A DNA stretch of 64,000 bases, from the NCBI RefSeq assembly GCF_030070105.1, contig NZ_JASJOO010000003.1:171155-235154 (forward strand). Direction: 5' to 3'. The translations under genes and the position numbers were made by a program. Below the pieces are notes generated by a model. That model saw only the letters and a program-made list of their open reading frames with translations, was not told the DNA's origin and searched no databases. This document shows positions 1 through 9,680 of this stretch, piece after piece. The DNA comes from Bermanella sp. WJH001 (lineage in GTDB: Bacteria; Pseudomonadota; Gammaproteobacteria; Pseudomonadales; Oceanobacteraceae). The first letter of the stretch is position 1, and each line of letters opens with the position of its first letter.

Positions 1-1182
1 GGCACATTATTTGAGTTAGATGCCATCAACTACGAATACCGCTTAAAAAACTATTACTTTACGCCTCTTAATAATGGCGACACGTTTCGTTATGGTTTTG
101 ACCTGAGCAACACAGAAATTGAATACACCGCCAGCGGCCTGTACTCCCCTTGTAATGATGAAGTAGGCGATGAGTGCCCACCTGCTTCACTGGGTGAAGT
201 ATTTGATAATGAAGACTCACTCACCATCAACGGGCTCTATACATTTGTGGCCTATGACTGGTTAGCGACACCAGACCTAGAAGTAACCCTTGGTTTAGGT
301 AACAGCTACAACGACTTTAACGAAGAGCAACTTCTACAACCTAGAATTTCCAGCCGTTATAGCTTGAATGACAGCTGGACATTAACTGCCGCCGTTGGTC
401 GTCATAGCCAGTTTATTCGTGAGTTTCGTTTTATTGCAAAAGAGTTGGGTAACCCAGACCTAAAACAACCCATTGCTAACCACTATGTAGTGGGTTTTGA
501 GCACCAAATTGATGACTCATTAAGCACCAAGCTAGAAGTATATTACAAAGACATTGATAACCTTGTGGCTGCTAACACCAAAAACACCACGCCACCGTAT
601 TTAAATAATGCTAACGGCACAGCCTATGGTCTTGAATTACTGATTAATAAAAATCTAACCGATAAATGGTATGGCTGGTTAAGTGTGGCCTACAGTAAAA
701 CCAAGCGTGAAAATGAAGACTCTGGACTAGAAATTGATTACGAGCTTGACCGCCCTTGGATTGTTAACCTAGTGGCTAATTATCAAAAGAACGAGAAAAC
801 CTCGTATGGCTTTAAATGGCGCTATCAAAGTGGCAGCTTAGTCACACCCATAACCGGTGCAACGCCGTTTTATAGTTGTGGCCTAGATGGCAACGGTAAC
901 CCACAATACTCCAGCACCATCGAAGCCGGTTGTAATTCAGACCCTTACATTTACGACCCAATCGAAGGCAAACCAAACTCACAACGTCTGTCGGCTTATC
1001 ATCGCTTAGACTTCCGTATTGATCACGATTTATCAGGGCGCAGCACCTTATATTTTGAAATCATCAATTTATATAATCGCGCCAACGTAAGTGACATTAG
1101 TTATAACAAAGACTATACCGAGGCCGAAGACGTGACATCACTGCCGACCATATTCTCAGTGGGTACCAAACTGGTATTTTGA
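1..1182 (+). CDS. TonB-dependent outer-membrane receptor, C-terminal part (5' end outside window)
   Basis: The reading frame is open from the first base, so this is the 3' part (about 393 codons) of a longer gene. The protein alternates short turns with amphipathic strands rich in Tyr, Asn and Asp, as in the beta-barrel of TonB-dependent receptors. It contains a typical late-barrel stretch (KQPIANHYVVGFEHQ, then KLEVYYKDIDNLV) and ends in the barrel-assembly signature with terminal Phe (SVGTKLVF). Such receptors import siderophores, cobalamin, sugars or other large solutes with energy from TonB-ExbBD. The plug domain and signal peptide are not visible, so the substrate cannot be named. An apparent internal GTG start at 247 lies inside the barrel and is not a real start. 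Confidence 0.85.
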   Translation, partial: GTLFELDAINYEYRLKNYYFTPLNNGDTFRYGFDLSNTEIEYTASGLYSPCNDEVGDECPPASLGEVFDNEDSLTINGLYTFVAYDWLATPDLEVTLGLGNSYNDFNEEQLLQPRISSRYSLNDSWTLTAAVGRHSQFIREFRFIAKELGNPDLKQPIANHYVVGFEHQIDDSLSTKLEVYYKDIDNLVAANTKNTTPPYLNNANGTAYGLELLINKNLTDKWYGWLSVAYSKTKRENEDSGLEIDYELDRPWIVNLVANYQKNEKTSYGFKWRYQSGSLVTPITGATPFYSCGLDGNGNPQYSSTIEAGCNSDPYIYDPIEGKPNSQRLSAYHRLDFRIDHDLSGRSTLYFEIINLYNRANVSDISYNKDYTEAEDVTSLPTIFSVGTKLVF

Positions 1183-1191
1183 TCGTGACGT

Positions 1192-1219
1192 GTTAGATGT
1201 TAGATGTTAGATGTTAGAT
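1192..1219. repeat. Four tandem copies of heptamer GTTAGAT
   Basis: Four perfect direct copies of GTTAGAT begin ten bases after the TonB-receptor stop codon. The unit differs by one base from the GTTAGAC heptamer repeated sixteen times behind the thiolase gene at 17553-17664. Both arrays sit just after a stop codon. Confidence 0.9.
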
Positions 1220-1224
1220 AGTTT

Positions 1225-1279
1225 GTAGGGTGGGCACTGACCACCGACAACTGCTTGTGTCGGGCCATGCCCGACATAC
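1225..1279. repeat. Solitary BIME/REP element related to the 53-54 kb array
   Basis: This segment begins GTAGGGTGGGCAC and ends in the palindrome GTCGGGCCATGCCCGAC. It has the same order of two hairpins and the same GTAG start as the 76-bp units around the RAYT gene at 53578. The first hairpin has diverged (ACTGACCACC) and the second has loop CAT instead of AAT, so it is an older or independently mobilised copy. It lies between the TonB receptor and the convergent gene at 1339. Confidence 0.8.
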
Positions 1280-1338
1280 TCTAAACCGTTTAGAAATGAA
1301 ACATAACCTGCTATTAACTCGCCCCCGCGAGTGAATCA

Positions 1339-2214
1339 TTAACGGCTTACCCAAGCCTGCATGCGCTTATCCATACTTAGACGCAACATCCGTAACCCTT
1401 CATTCATCACATTATAATGAGCATCAATAATTTGAGTGCTTAAGGTAAATATTTCATCCGCACTGGTCACAATATCGCGGCCACTGAGTAAATCATGCAT
1501 CACAATACCGGTTAAACGTTCAAGCTTAGGCTCACATAAAAGAGCATCAATCAGTGATGAGGTAATGTCTAAAGCCTCTTGGCTTAAATGATGAGCTTGT
1601 TGTTTCACCTTGATTTGTTGTTTTTGTAACTGCCCCATTAAAAAGCGTAAACGCATATCACAGGCATCATCCATAATCCCCACAACCGCCGTTGAGGTAC
1701 CCAGTGCACGTATTTGCCCAAGTAGCTCAATAAAAGACGGTACATCGTTTAACACATAGTGGCTTAAGGCTTGATGCTGGCTGCCTGTTTCAATTAAGTC
1801 TTCAACCTTATTCCCCAAGATCGAGATATACGACAAGAGTTGTTTAACGAGGTGGCTGTGTAATTCAAAGTTTTCAATGATTTCATCTTGGCGCCATTGC
1901 AAATGCACCGTTTGCCATGCGTTACGAATATCATCCCACTGGCGTGAGTCGATTACATCAAGGCAATCTTGTTGTTGACGCTCCAATTCCTTAAAACGTG
2001 AATTCACTTCACGGGCAAGCACACGTGTCTTGCTCTCAAAGAACGGATTGCCCGCAAGGGCCGCGTTTGTTGCAGCACGGTGTTGCTGTACAACACGTAC
2101 CTGCTCAAATAGGGATTTCACTAAATCTAACGCCTTGATGCGCAATTGCTGATTTTGATGCAATGCGGCCAGGTTACTCATATCTGCTTCGGCGCTGTAC
2201 ATAGGCTGCTTCAC
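1339..2214 (-). CDS. Predicted cytoplasmic helical protein, possibly NIT-like sensing domain
   Basis: The product is 291 residues, almost entirely helical, with no signal peptide or membrane segment. An N-terminal stretch (VRVVQQHRAATNAALAG, about residues 39-55) resembles the first helix of nitrate/nitrite-sensing NIT-type helical bundles. I rate that only as a resemblance, because no effector domain follows. The start used is GTG (GTG AAG CAG CCT); an ATG four codons later is equally plausible. The gene stands alone, convergent with the TonB-receptor gene and followed upstream by a long non-coding stretch. Function unknown; a sensory or scaffold role is a guess. Confidence 0.6.
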   Translation of the reverse strand: MKQPMYSAEADMSNLAALHQNQQLRIKALDLVKSLFEQVRVVQQHRAATNAALAGNPFFESKTRVLAREVNSRFKELERQQQDCLDVIDSRQWDDIRNAWQTVHLQWRQDEIIENFELHSHLVKQLLSYISILGNKVEDLIETGSQHQALSHYVLNDVPSFIELLGQIRALGTSTAVVGIMDDACDMRLRFLMGQLQKQQIKVKQQAHHLSQEALDITSSLIDALLCEPKLERLTGIVMHDLLSGRDIVTSADEIFTLSTQIIDAHYNVMNEGLRMLRLSMDKRMQAWVSR

Positions 2215-2522
2215 TTTTGTGCCACTTTAAATAAATGATATTTACATTTAGCAATCCTCGTACCAATTTTATATTCAAGTAAAATCAATAGCTTAGAGCT
2301 AGATTAAAGACTCTACCCTATCTCACCGCCCTACCCTTGTGCACCCAAGCATCAAAAGACAGCACAAATTTAATGCGTATTTCGTCTAATCTTTTGAGTG
2401 CACCAAAAGAAAGCGGCATAACCCCTCTCGAAAAACCGCCTAGAAATCCTCTTTGCCACAACATATTAAGCTGGTATTAAGTAATGACTCAAAGCCGAAT
2501 GTAATAATGTTATTCATAACAA

Positions 2523-2586
2523 TGTGGGAGGGCGCTCGCGCGCGACAAACTAAGATATGAATGTCGCGCGCGAGCGCCCTCCCACA
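2523..2586. repeat. Perfect 25-bp inverted repeat pair (REP-like BIME)
   Basis: Positions 2523-2547 and 2562-2586 are exact reverse complements, 25 bases each, around a 14-base AT-rich loop. The arms are very GC-rich (core GGGCGCTCGCGCGCGAC) within an AT-rich spacer of about 500 bases (2215-2713). There is no T-run next to it, so it is not a standard intrinsic terminator. The GTGGGAGGGC type of sequence is typical of REP elements paired head to head. The rest of the spacer shows no gene. Confidence 0.85.
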
Positions 2587-2640
2587 AGTATCAAGCTTTC
2601 ACAAAACTTACCTTCATTGCTAATACAAAAACAACAGGCA

Positions 2641-2674
2641 AAAAAAAGCGCACCCCAGCTAAGCTGAGATGCGC
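2641..2674 (-). terminator. Intrinsic terminator of fadL
   Basis: On the minus strand, arms beginning GCGCA and ending TGCGC enclose an AGCT/AGCT inner stem and are followed by seven T residues (A2641-A2647 on the plus strand). It lies 40 bases beyond the fadL stop. Confidence 0.85.
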
Positions 2675-2713
2675 ACAAGAGACAACTTGTTTAAAACATT
2701 TCTAAAGTTCAAA

Positions 2714-4264
2714 TTAGAACTTGTAGTTCACCTGAGCAGACAAACCAAATACGTCGATTTCGTATTCGCCTGTTACACTGGCTTTACTAGAAGTAGGGTT
2801 GTTATCAAGATCCTTGTTTACTTCATTCAAGTCCATTGGGTACATGAACAAGTAACCCGCCGCTACATCAAAAGACAGATCTTGGTTAACAGTATAACCC
2901 GCACCCAGTGTTACCCACTGACGGTCAGAAGAAGGCACACGGGCAGTACGGTATTCATCACGCACTGGAGATTGGTCATAAGCGTAACCGGCACGCAGTG
3001 CTAGTTTGTCGTTTAGCTGGTAAGTACCACCAAACGCAACCGCCCATACATCCACCCAACGCTCATCAATGTGACCGATATAACCGTCTTCAAGACCGTT
3101 TAATTCTGAAATATCCGATATGTGAGCAACACCATCAGCTAGACCCGCAGTGTCTTCTGTAGCAATCACATCAAATGATTGAAATGAAGACCAACCCGTC
3201 CAAGTTGCGCCCGCTTGAAGTAGCAACTCATCGTTGAACTGGTGAGTTACCGCTAAAGTTGCTGAAGCAGGAGTGGTTAAAGGTACTTTTGAGGCTTGTG
3301 GTGCAATAGATGTTTGCGCTGTCCCCAGTAAAGCACCAACTGGTACTTTGGCATCGTTTGCTTGAGAGTAAACATAGAAAGTATCCGCACCATCAAACTT
3401 CGAATCACCTTCAAGTTCAAATTCAATTTCTGAACGATAAGTGAAGCCAAGTGTTGTTTTTTCACTTAGCTCATAATAAGCCGCAAAATTCCAACCAATA
3501 CCCCAGTCGTCGCCTTTTACTTCGTAATGGTTTTCAAAGCCGGCATTTGTTGAATCTATAAGAGGAGAGTTTTCACCTTGCGCTAAGCCCTGATTTTTAA
3601 GAGCTGCATCACCGTCACCACCTGCTGCTTCTGTTTGAGCATAAAGTCCAGCTAGTTGCGCACTATAAGGAACCGTGTCAACAAACTTGGATAGCAAACC
3701 TTCCATATAAACGATATCAAGACCACCACCGATACTTAATTGCTCATTTACCTTGTAAGCAAAAGTAGGGGCTAACTCTAAAGAGATAAGTGAAGTTTCA
3801 TCTGCAAAACCACCACCTACAAAGTCATCTTCATAGTTGGTTTTGGTGCCAAATGGAGTAAATACACCAAGGCCCACAGACAACTTCTCATTAATTGGGC
3901 GCGCATAGTAGAAGAATGGGATGAATGACTCGCCTAGGTAATTACCACCGTCAGAGTAAGGATCTGAATCATCCGCGCCTGTAATATCAAAGCCACCAGC
4001 ATTTGTAGCATTACCAGTGAACTCACCGTGACCTTTAATGTAAGTAAAACCAGCCGTTAGTTGTGCACGGTCTAATTCAGTCATGGCCGCTGGGTTGTAG
4101 AATACAACAGACGCGTCGTCAGCCATGGCTGCGCGGCCAGCGTGGGCAGTACCCATACCAGCAGCAGATTGTTCGTTTAGTTTATAACCAGAGGCCATTG
4201 CAAGAGATGGCAGGATGCTCGCCGCCACGATCGCTGATCTTAGTGCTATTTTTTTGTTGATCAC
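2714..4264 (-). CDS. fadL: FadL/OmpP1-family outer-membrane long-chain fatty acid transporter
   Basis: This 516-residue outer-membrane barrel takes up long-chain fatty acids or other hydrophobic compounds. The mature N-terminus carries the FadL hallmarks: SGYKLNEQSAAGMGTAHAG followed by DDASVVFYNPAAM, the hatch-domain NPA motif. The C-terminus ends in Phe (AQVNYKF). The start chosen is GTG at 4264, because AAGGTG lies just upstream and the protein then begins with a clean signal peptide (INKKIALRSAIVAASILPSLAMA). The open frame extends 36 codons further upstream without plausible signal sequence. It is divergent from the LysR gene at 4551. With the lipase at 13073 and thiolase at 16363 it fits a lipid-scavenging role. 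The exact substrate is inferred from the family. Confidence 0.92.
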   Translation of the reverse strand: MINKKIALRSAIVAASILPSLAMASGYKLNEQSAAGMGTAHAGRAAMADDASVVFYNPAAMTELDRAQLTAGFTYIKGHGEFTGNATNAGGFDITGADDSDPYSDGGNYLGESFIPFFYYARPINEKLSVGLGVFTPFGTKTNYEDDFVGGGFADETSLISLELAPTFAYKVNEQLSIGGGLDIVYMEGLLSKFVDTVPYSAQLAGLYAQTEAAGGDGDAALKNQGLAQGENSPLIDSTNAGFENHYEVKGDDWGIGWNFAAYYELSEKTTLGFTYRSEIEFELEGDSKFDGADTFYVYSQANDAKVPVGALLGTAQTSIAPQASKVPLTTPASATLAVTHQFNDELLLQAGATWTGWSSFQSFDVIATEDTAGLADGVAHISDISELNGLEDGYIGHIDERWVDVWAVAFGGTYQLNDKLALRAGYAYDQSPVRDEYRTARVPSSDRQWVTLGAGYTVNQDLSFDVAAGYLFMYPMDLNEVNKDLDNNPTSSKASVTGEYEIDVFGLSAQVNYKF

Positions 4265-4550
4265 GATATTCACCTTATTTAACAAGCTAGAGTACGCCGT
4301 AACTAAAATCTGTACGGCCCTGTCTTCCACGTTTATTTTTATAATTGGAAAAATTGCGCCGAAGTATGCCAATGGACAAAAGAAGCCACCACTGAAATTT
4401 AACTAAAAACTCACTGTTTTATACTAATTTGATCAATAAACAATCAAGCCAATAAAATATAGAGTACATATGTACCATTAAAAAGAACTGGCGCGAACGG
4501 GATTATTGTTCCACAATACGAACAGTAATAGATTTTAAACGGGCATTACC

Positions 4551-5486
4551 ATGGAACAATTTGATCTCAACGAAATTGCCATCTTCGTTAAAGTCGTCGA
4601 TGCGGGCAGCTTTACAGGAGCCGCTAAAAACCTTGGACTACCTAAATCCACCGTGAGCCGAAAGATCACGCAGCTTGAAGAACGCCTTGGCGTGCGCTTA
4701 CTTCAGCGCACCACACGCACGTTAAGCTTAACGGATACTGGCAGTGCCTATTACAATCAATGCTCACGCATTATTGGTGATGTGGAAGAAGCCAACATTG
4801 CGGTCACTGAGATGCAGTCCAAGCCTAAAGGTTTACTGCGCATCACCGCCCCCATGTTGTTTGGCGCCGAGGTGCTAAGTGATCTTGTGTCGGAGTTTTT
4901 ACAAAAGAATCCTGAGATCCAGCTAGACATCGTGTTAACCGATCAACCATTGGATTTAATACAAGAAGGCATCGATGTGGCTTTTCGTGTGGGCCACCTT
5001 GCCGATTCATCATTAATTGCCCGCTCTCTTGGCAGCGTGCAAACGGTAACTTGTGCAAGCCCTGCATACATAGAAAAACACGGCTCTCCAAGTCACCCTA
5101 AAGAATTATATGAGCACACAACCCTTGGTTGGAGCGCACGTAATACTTGGGAATACGATACACCAGAAGCCGTGAGTGTTGATTTAAAACCAAAGGTGCA
5201 AGTAAACGATGCCTTAAGCATGCGGAAAATGGCGCTTAATGGCTTAGGGGTTTCTCGCTTACCGGCATTTTTGTGTGCAGAAGATATTAAAGCTGGCCGT
5301 TTGATTCCTTTGCTTTGTGATTGGTCTAATACCAGTACACCAATACACGCGCTTTATCCAAGCAACCGCCATTTAAGTGTAAAGGTCAGATCGTTTGTGG
5401 ACTTTATTGTGGAGGAACTGCGTTCAGAACAACCTTGGAATGTGGATTTTTCAGATATGCATAGCTGCGGGGCATTGAATCGCTAA
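4551..5486 (+). CDS. LysR-family transcriptional regulator
   Basis: The 311-residue protein has the LysR winged helix-turn-helix at about residues 6-65 (FVKVVDAGSFTGAAKNLGLP, then STVSRKITQLEERLGVRLLQ). A periplasmic-binding-like effector domain follows (LLRITAPMLFGAEVLSDLV, residues about 95-300). It most resembles the large CrgA/DsdC-like LysR group with the RTTRTLSLTDTG wing. It is divergent from fadL with about 285 bases between, the classical arrangement for a LysR regulator of its neighbour, but control of fadL is only inference. Its stop codon is embedded in a hairpin shared with the convergent gene. Confidence 0.93.
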   Translation: MEQFDLNEIAIFVKVVDAGSFTGAAKNLGLPKSTVSRKITQLEERLGVRLLQRTTRTLSLTDTGSAYYNQCSRIIGDVEEANIAVTEMQSKPKGLLRITAPMLFGAEVLSDLVSEFLQKNPEIQLDIVLTDQPLDLIQEGIDVAFRVGHLADSSLIARSLGSVQTVTCASPAYIEKHGSPSHPKELYEHTTLGWSARNTWEYDTPEAVSVDLKPKVQVNDALSMRKMALNGLGVSRLPAFLCAEDIKAGRLIPLLCDWSNTSTPIHALYPSNRHLSVKVRSFVDFIVEELRSEQPWNVDFSDMHSCGALNR

Positions 5487-5501
5487 GTGCACAGCACTTA
5501 G
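5483..5501. terminator. Hairpin overlapping two convergent stop codons
   Basis: CTAAGTGC and GCACTTAG form an 8-bp stem with loop ACA. The left arm holds the LysR stop and the right arm holds the stop of the minus-strand gene ending at 5498. It is a plausible bidirectional terminator, but T-runs are short on both sides. Confidence 0.5.
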
Positions 5502-6673
5502 CTTTCATTGATGATTTTTAATAATTTCTTGCGCTGCTCGGCGGTAAATTTCACTTTATCATTTGATAAAAAGACGCCGAGCTCTTTAATTACGTTTTGG
5601 AAATCCTCATCTAGTTGCAAGCCTTTAGAAAATATTGCATTTGTGGTTTGCAACCCGTATTCCATTACTTTTTCTAAGGCACGTTCTTGTTCTTCATGCA
5701 AAGCAAGATTCATGATCACTTCATTTATTCCATCTGACATGTTTTCAACCACATCCGCGATGCTTTTCATCACGCTTTGATAACCATCATCAATGTCTTC
5801 CATCATATTTTGCATTTTGATGGATAAGCTTCTGACCATTTGTTGCTGATCTTCCACTTGTTGTACATTTTCTAGTGCTTTTAGTCTTGCATCTGCACCT
5901 TGCAATAACGAAAACAGGTTATCTTTTAAAGCGCCGTATTTTTTTTCATCATCAACCGGCATGTCTTTGACTAACACTGAAACTTGCTCGTAATTCATCA
6001 CGCTGCGTTTGCCAAAGTCAATGTAGCGCCCGTCATCCTTTAGCTCCCACATTAGCTTTGATTCTAACTCACGCTCCATGCCTGAGGCTTCCATGTTTTT
6101 TGTGCCCATTTCACTTCGTAGCTGGACACTTGCTTTTAGTCCGTAAGCATTGACTGCTTGTAAAAGCCGCATGCCCAATTCGTCTAAATTACTGCATTGA
6201 TGTACTTCAAGTAAAAACTGAATGTTAATACCCAAGTCAGAAGTATCTGACATGGCAATAAAGGCCAGCTCAGTGGCTTGTTTAACCTGAGCTTGTAGTT
6301 GATCACTGGCGATTTTGTTGAAGATGAGTTTTTCGCAGCGAAGAGCTATCTCAGCTTCATTGACCCCTTTATCAATGATGTCATCGCAGCCCATCTCAAA
6401 GGCTTGAATGCTTGAGTGATGAAGGTGCTCCCCTTCTAATACAATAATGGGTACTTGATCAAAACCACCTTTATTTCGGATGTTTTTGATCAATTCTAAT
6501 GCTTCTGGGCCGTGCTCAATAAAATCTAAAACAATCAGCTTGGTGTCAGGGTCAAGCTTACTTAATAGTTGAGCTTCAATGGGATATTGCTTAAGTGTGT
6601 AACGCTTTCCAAGGCTATCATCCAATAGCCGTGGGCGTTCACTTAATATAGAGATAATGTTGTCGCCATCCAT
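5498..6673 (-). CDS. Response-regulator-like protein with N-terminal receiver domain and C-terminal coiled coil
   Basis: The 391-residue protein begins with a receiver-like domain (residues about 1-120). LIVLDFIEHGPEALELIKNI carries the candidate phospho-acceptor Asp near residue 50, and PIIVLEGEHLHHSSIQAFE resembles the beta4-alpha4 region. The usual acidic pair near the N-terminus is not evident and the region is divergent, so phosphorylation is uncertain. A middle domain (about 130-270) and a long helical tail (about 270-391, EDQQQMVRSLSIKMQNMMED) follow, with no recognised output domain. It lies 64 bases behind the MalT-like regulator on the same strand and may be co-transcribed. It could act by protein-protein contact. 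Confidence 0.65.
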   Translation of the reverse strand: MDGDNIISILSERPRLLDDSLGKRYTLKQYPIEAQLLSKLDPDTKLIVLDFIEHGPEALELIKNIRNKGGFDQVPIIVLEGEHLHHSSIQAFEMGCDDIIDKGVNEAEIALRCEKLIFNKIASDQLQAQVKQATELAFIAMSDTSDLGINIQFLLEVHQCSNLDELGMRLLQAVNAYGLKASVQLRSEMGTKNMEASGMERELESKLMWELKDDGRYIDFGKRSVMNYEQVSVLVKDMPVDDEKKYGALKDNLFSLLQGADARLKALENVQQVEDQQQMVRSLSIKMQNMMEDIDDGYQSVMKSIADVVENMSDGINEVIMNLALHEEQERALEKVMEYGLQTTNAIFSKGLQLDEDFQNVIKELGVFLSNDKVKFTAEQRKKLLKIINES

Positions 6674-6737
6674 GATTCTATACCTATGATTATTATTTAG
6701 GTTTAGCTCATGAACGAATAATTGCCAAGTGCGAACG

Positions 6738-9440
6738 CTAAATCACGCCGATCTCTCGTGCTTTGATAATGGCTTGGGTGCGACTCTTAACCGCCAGCTT
6801 GCCATTAATGCGTCGTGCATGGGTTTTCACTGTATGTAAGCTAATAAACAAGCGCTCAGCAATCTCTTGGTTGCTAAGACCTTCTGCAATGAGCTTAAGT
6901 ACGGCTAACTCCCGTTGACTAATGATACTGCGAATTTGAGCAAAGGCCTGATTGTGATGACCTTGGTCATTTAGCTCAATATTACTTAGGATGGTTCGAA
7001 TGAACTCTTTTTGTTTGATATTGCTTGGCAGTTGTTGATACAGCGCCGCCATGCCTGGGCTATATTCAATAAACGGCATAATACAAAAATTCTTTTCTGC
7101 CATGGATATGGCCTTGCGGAAGTCTTGTAGCGCATTATCTTCCTGACCCAATTGATAACGCAACAATGCGCGCATCAAATAGATAAAGATCATTGAAAAA
7201 CCTTGCTGGTCTTGAGAGCCACCTTCTAGTTTTTTATCCAGTTGCTTAAGGGCCGTTTTATGCTGGCCTGCAATTGACTTGGCTCTGACTGAAAATACTT
7301 CGACCAAACCTTTGAGGTCCGGATAATGTTCTGGCGAAAGCGCATATTCATTTTGCTCAAGCAAACCTTGTAAATGCTTAAGGTTTGCCTGAGCGGTGTC
7401 AATTTTGTTTTCATCAATCAATAAGTTGACACGCATGGTAGACAGCCAAGGCTGGTATATAAATCCAGGTACCGACCAATATTGCAGTATCGCTTCTACC
7501 TTGGATAAATAATCGTATGCTTTTTCGATTTGGCCACGCTGGCGCGCTAAGTTATTCAGTAATACATAACCCATGATGATGTAGGAGTCATGGCATTGCT
7601 CTGATATTTCAATGCCTTGTAATAATAGTTGCTCTGCTTCATCTTTATGGTTGCGCAACCAAACGATATAACCCTTATAAACAAGCAACCTTCCATAAGC
7701 TGCCGCTTTATTGCGATTGGGTAGCCTTTCAGACAAAGCCAATCCTTCGTTTAATATTTTTTCTGCTAGGTATAAGTTACCTTTCACTTGCTCGATACGA
7801 GCCTGTTCATGCAGGGCAAGCATCTCTAAATGTATGCTGCCCACTGCACGAGCAGTCTCAAATGATAGCCGATTATAATGACGGGCTTCACTCACCTTGT
7901 TCAACGTCATATAGACATTGGATAAGTTAAAATAAGTAACAGATTTTGCGACGTAGTTTGTATCGTCTAACTTATCCAGAGCTTGCTTACACAACTGAAT
8001 CGCGTTACTGATTTTGCCACGACAACGGGCAATGTAAGCCCGTATTGCAAATAATTGTCCGGATACACCGTCGGTAATGGCACCGCTACCTGTCACTAAA
8101 AAGCGATCCATTTGTGCCATCAAACGCTCGGCATCATCAAGTTGTTGTGCAAACGCTAAAGTCCAACTAAAAATAATGACCAAGCGTGGCGAGACGGTAA
8201 TCACATCATCGGGTAATTGTTTTTTCCATTGCAGCAATTGAGCAATGTCTTGTTCTTCTAAAATCGTTTCAGCGGTTGTTTGCAGTAATTGCGCGGCTTG
8301 CTGCTTATTTCCTGCTTTTAGAGCCATCTCCACCGCCTCAACATAATAACCATGTTGATTAAGCCAAACGCTGGCTTTTTCTAATTCTGAAACCCGAGCA
8401 AGACCATCACTTAAATTCGATAAATAAGCACTTAAAAGTGGGTGAACGTGATACCAGCTGTTGCGTTCTTTATCGGCAATCACTAGGGCATGCTTTTTAG
8501 TTAAAGAACCTAATAGGGTTTGGCTGTCCGATGTTTCATATACCGCATCCAAATATAAGCCACTGGCTTTTCCTATGTGGGACAATTGACTACACAGCAC
8601 ATATTCATCTTCATTTATTGATGGGCGCCACTGTTGTTCAAAATAGTCTGTAATGATTTTTTCATCACCTTTGACCTTCGTAGGCTGATCGTTTTCATAT
8701 AAATACTTAATCAAAACCAAACCTGTAAACCAGCCTTCGCTTTGTAAAAAGATGTCGTTAATTTGATTTTCTTCAAGTGGCGCTTTAATCGCATAACTCA
8801 GCCACTGTTTTGCTTCTTCTTTATTTAAGGCCAGATTCTTCTCATCAATAAACACACATTGTCCTTGGCCAATTGCACGTGACATATCAATTGGAAATAA
8901 CGATGTGGCGGTAAAGTATATTTTTAAATTGGCGGGGGTATGAGCGACGAGCTGCTCTATTAACTCTAAACTTTCTTCACTGCTGATATGGTGAATATCA
9001 TCTAATGCCAAATGCAAAACATGGGAAATGGCTGCCAACTCAAGATGCAATAAAGTCACTATTTCATCAATTGATTTTGCTTCCTCCAATGCCTTAAGTG
9101 TCTTTGGAACACTTTTATTATCAGCAGAATGAATGGCACAAATAAGGTATGTTAATAAACGAAAGGGGTCGTTTTCTTTTGGATCAAGGGTTAGCCAAGC
9201 AACCGCTTCTTTGTGTTGTTTTTTTTGGTGAAGCCATTGCGCTAAAGATAATGACTTGCCATAACCGGCGGCTGCTTCAAATACAAAAAAGCGAGATTGG
9301 GAGGCTTTATCCAGTTTTTCCATCACCGAGTCACGGCGAATAAAGTGCAGAGGTAACAATGGCAATTGAAGCTTCATTGCCAAAACACGCACACGGCTTT
9401 CAGAGAGAGTTTTAACGACAGAGTTTTCAATGGAAAACAC
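6738..9440 (-). CDS. MalT-type ATP-dependent LuxR-family transcriptional regulator
   Basis: This 900-residue protein has the architecture of MalT/LAL regulators. An N-terminal STAND NTPase carries Walker A AAAGYGKS (residues 56-63) and a Walker B-like [10 protein letters not shown] (near residue 147). A long alpha-solenoid of TPR-like helices (about 350-800) follows, and a C-terminal LuxR helix-turn-helix ([20 protein letters not shown], then [12 protein letters not shown]). Such proteins bind an inducer, assemble in an ATP-dependent way and activate transcription. The GTG start is supported by GGGGA six bases upstream. The gene lies between fadL/LysR and the DUF1329-DUF1302-lipase block and is a candidate activator of that block; this link is inferred from position only. 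Confidence 0.92.
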   Translation of the reverse strand: MFSIENSVVKTLSESRVRVLAMKLQLPLLPLHFIRRDSVMEKLDKASQSRFFVFEAAAGYGKSLSLAQWLHQKKQHKEAVAWLTLDPKENDPFRLLTYLICAIHSADNKSVPKTLKALEEAKSIDEIVTLLHLELAAISHVLHLALDDIHHISSEESLELIEQLVAHTPANLKIYFTATSLFPIDMSRAIGQGQCVFIDEKNLALNKEEAKQWLSYAIKAPLEENQINDIFLQSEGWFTGLVLIKYLYENDQPTKVKGDEKIITDYFEQQWRPSINEDEYVLCSQLSHIGKASGLYLDAVYETSDSQTLLGSLTKKHALVIADKERNSWYHVHPLLSAYLSNLSDGLARVSELEKASVWLNQHGYYVEAVEMALKAGNKQQAAQLLQTTAETILEEQDIAQLLQWKKQLPDDVITVSPRLVIIFSWTLAFAQQLDDAERLMAQMDRFLVTGSGAITDGVSGQLFAIRAYIARCRGKISNAIQLCKQALDKLDDTNYVAKSVTYFNLSNVYMTLNKVSEARHYNRLSFETARAVGSIHLEMLALHEQARIEQVKGNLYLAEKILNEGLALSERLPNRNKAAAYGRLLVYKGYIVWLRNHKDEAEQLLLQGIEISEQCHDSYIIMGYVLLNNLARQRGQIEKAYDYLSKVEAILQYWSVPGFIYQPWLSTMRVNLLIDENKIDTAQANLKHLQGLLEQNEYALSPEHYPDLKGLVEVFSVRAKSIAGQHKTALKQLDKKLEGGSQDQQGFSMIFIYLMRALLRYQLGQEDNALQDFRKAISMAEKNFCIMPFIEYSPGMAALYQQLPSNIKQKEFIRTILSNIELNDQGHHNQAFAQIRSIISQRELAVLKLIAEGLSNQEIAERLFISLHTVKTHARRINGKLAVKSRTQAIIKAREIGVI

Positions 9441-9626
9441 AACTAATCCCCAGATATTCTTATTATTTTTTAATCTATATGCTCAGACGGAATACGCCAG
9501 CTCTTTGCATAAGAACACTTAGCATTAGCAATATCAAGAATAGATTGTGATTTGGCAACAATGGCGCAAATCACCCAATCCATTTGGGTTAACTCAGCAT
9601 TACTTTACGTACAACAAGGCAATAAA

Positions 9627-9654
9627 AAAGCCCTTGTCCAAGAACAAGGGCTTT
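9627..9654 (-). terminator. Intrinsic terminator after the DUF1329 gene
   Basis: An 11-bp stem (AAAGCCCTTGT / ACAAGGGCTTT) with a six-base loop precedes a T-run on the minus strand. It lies 27 bases beyond the DUF1329 stop. The remaining spacer up to 9440 holds only the promoter-side DNA of the regulator gene. Confidence 0.9.
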
Positions 9655-9680
9655 CACAAAAGCTAATTAACCGGAGCTAA

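Noticed and set aside
4215..4406. Small plus-strand frame opposite the fadL start
   Set aside because: It is antisense to the fadL signal peptide and promoter, with no ribosome site or recognisable product.
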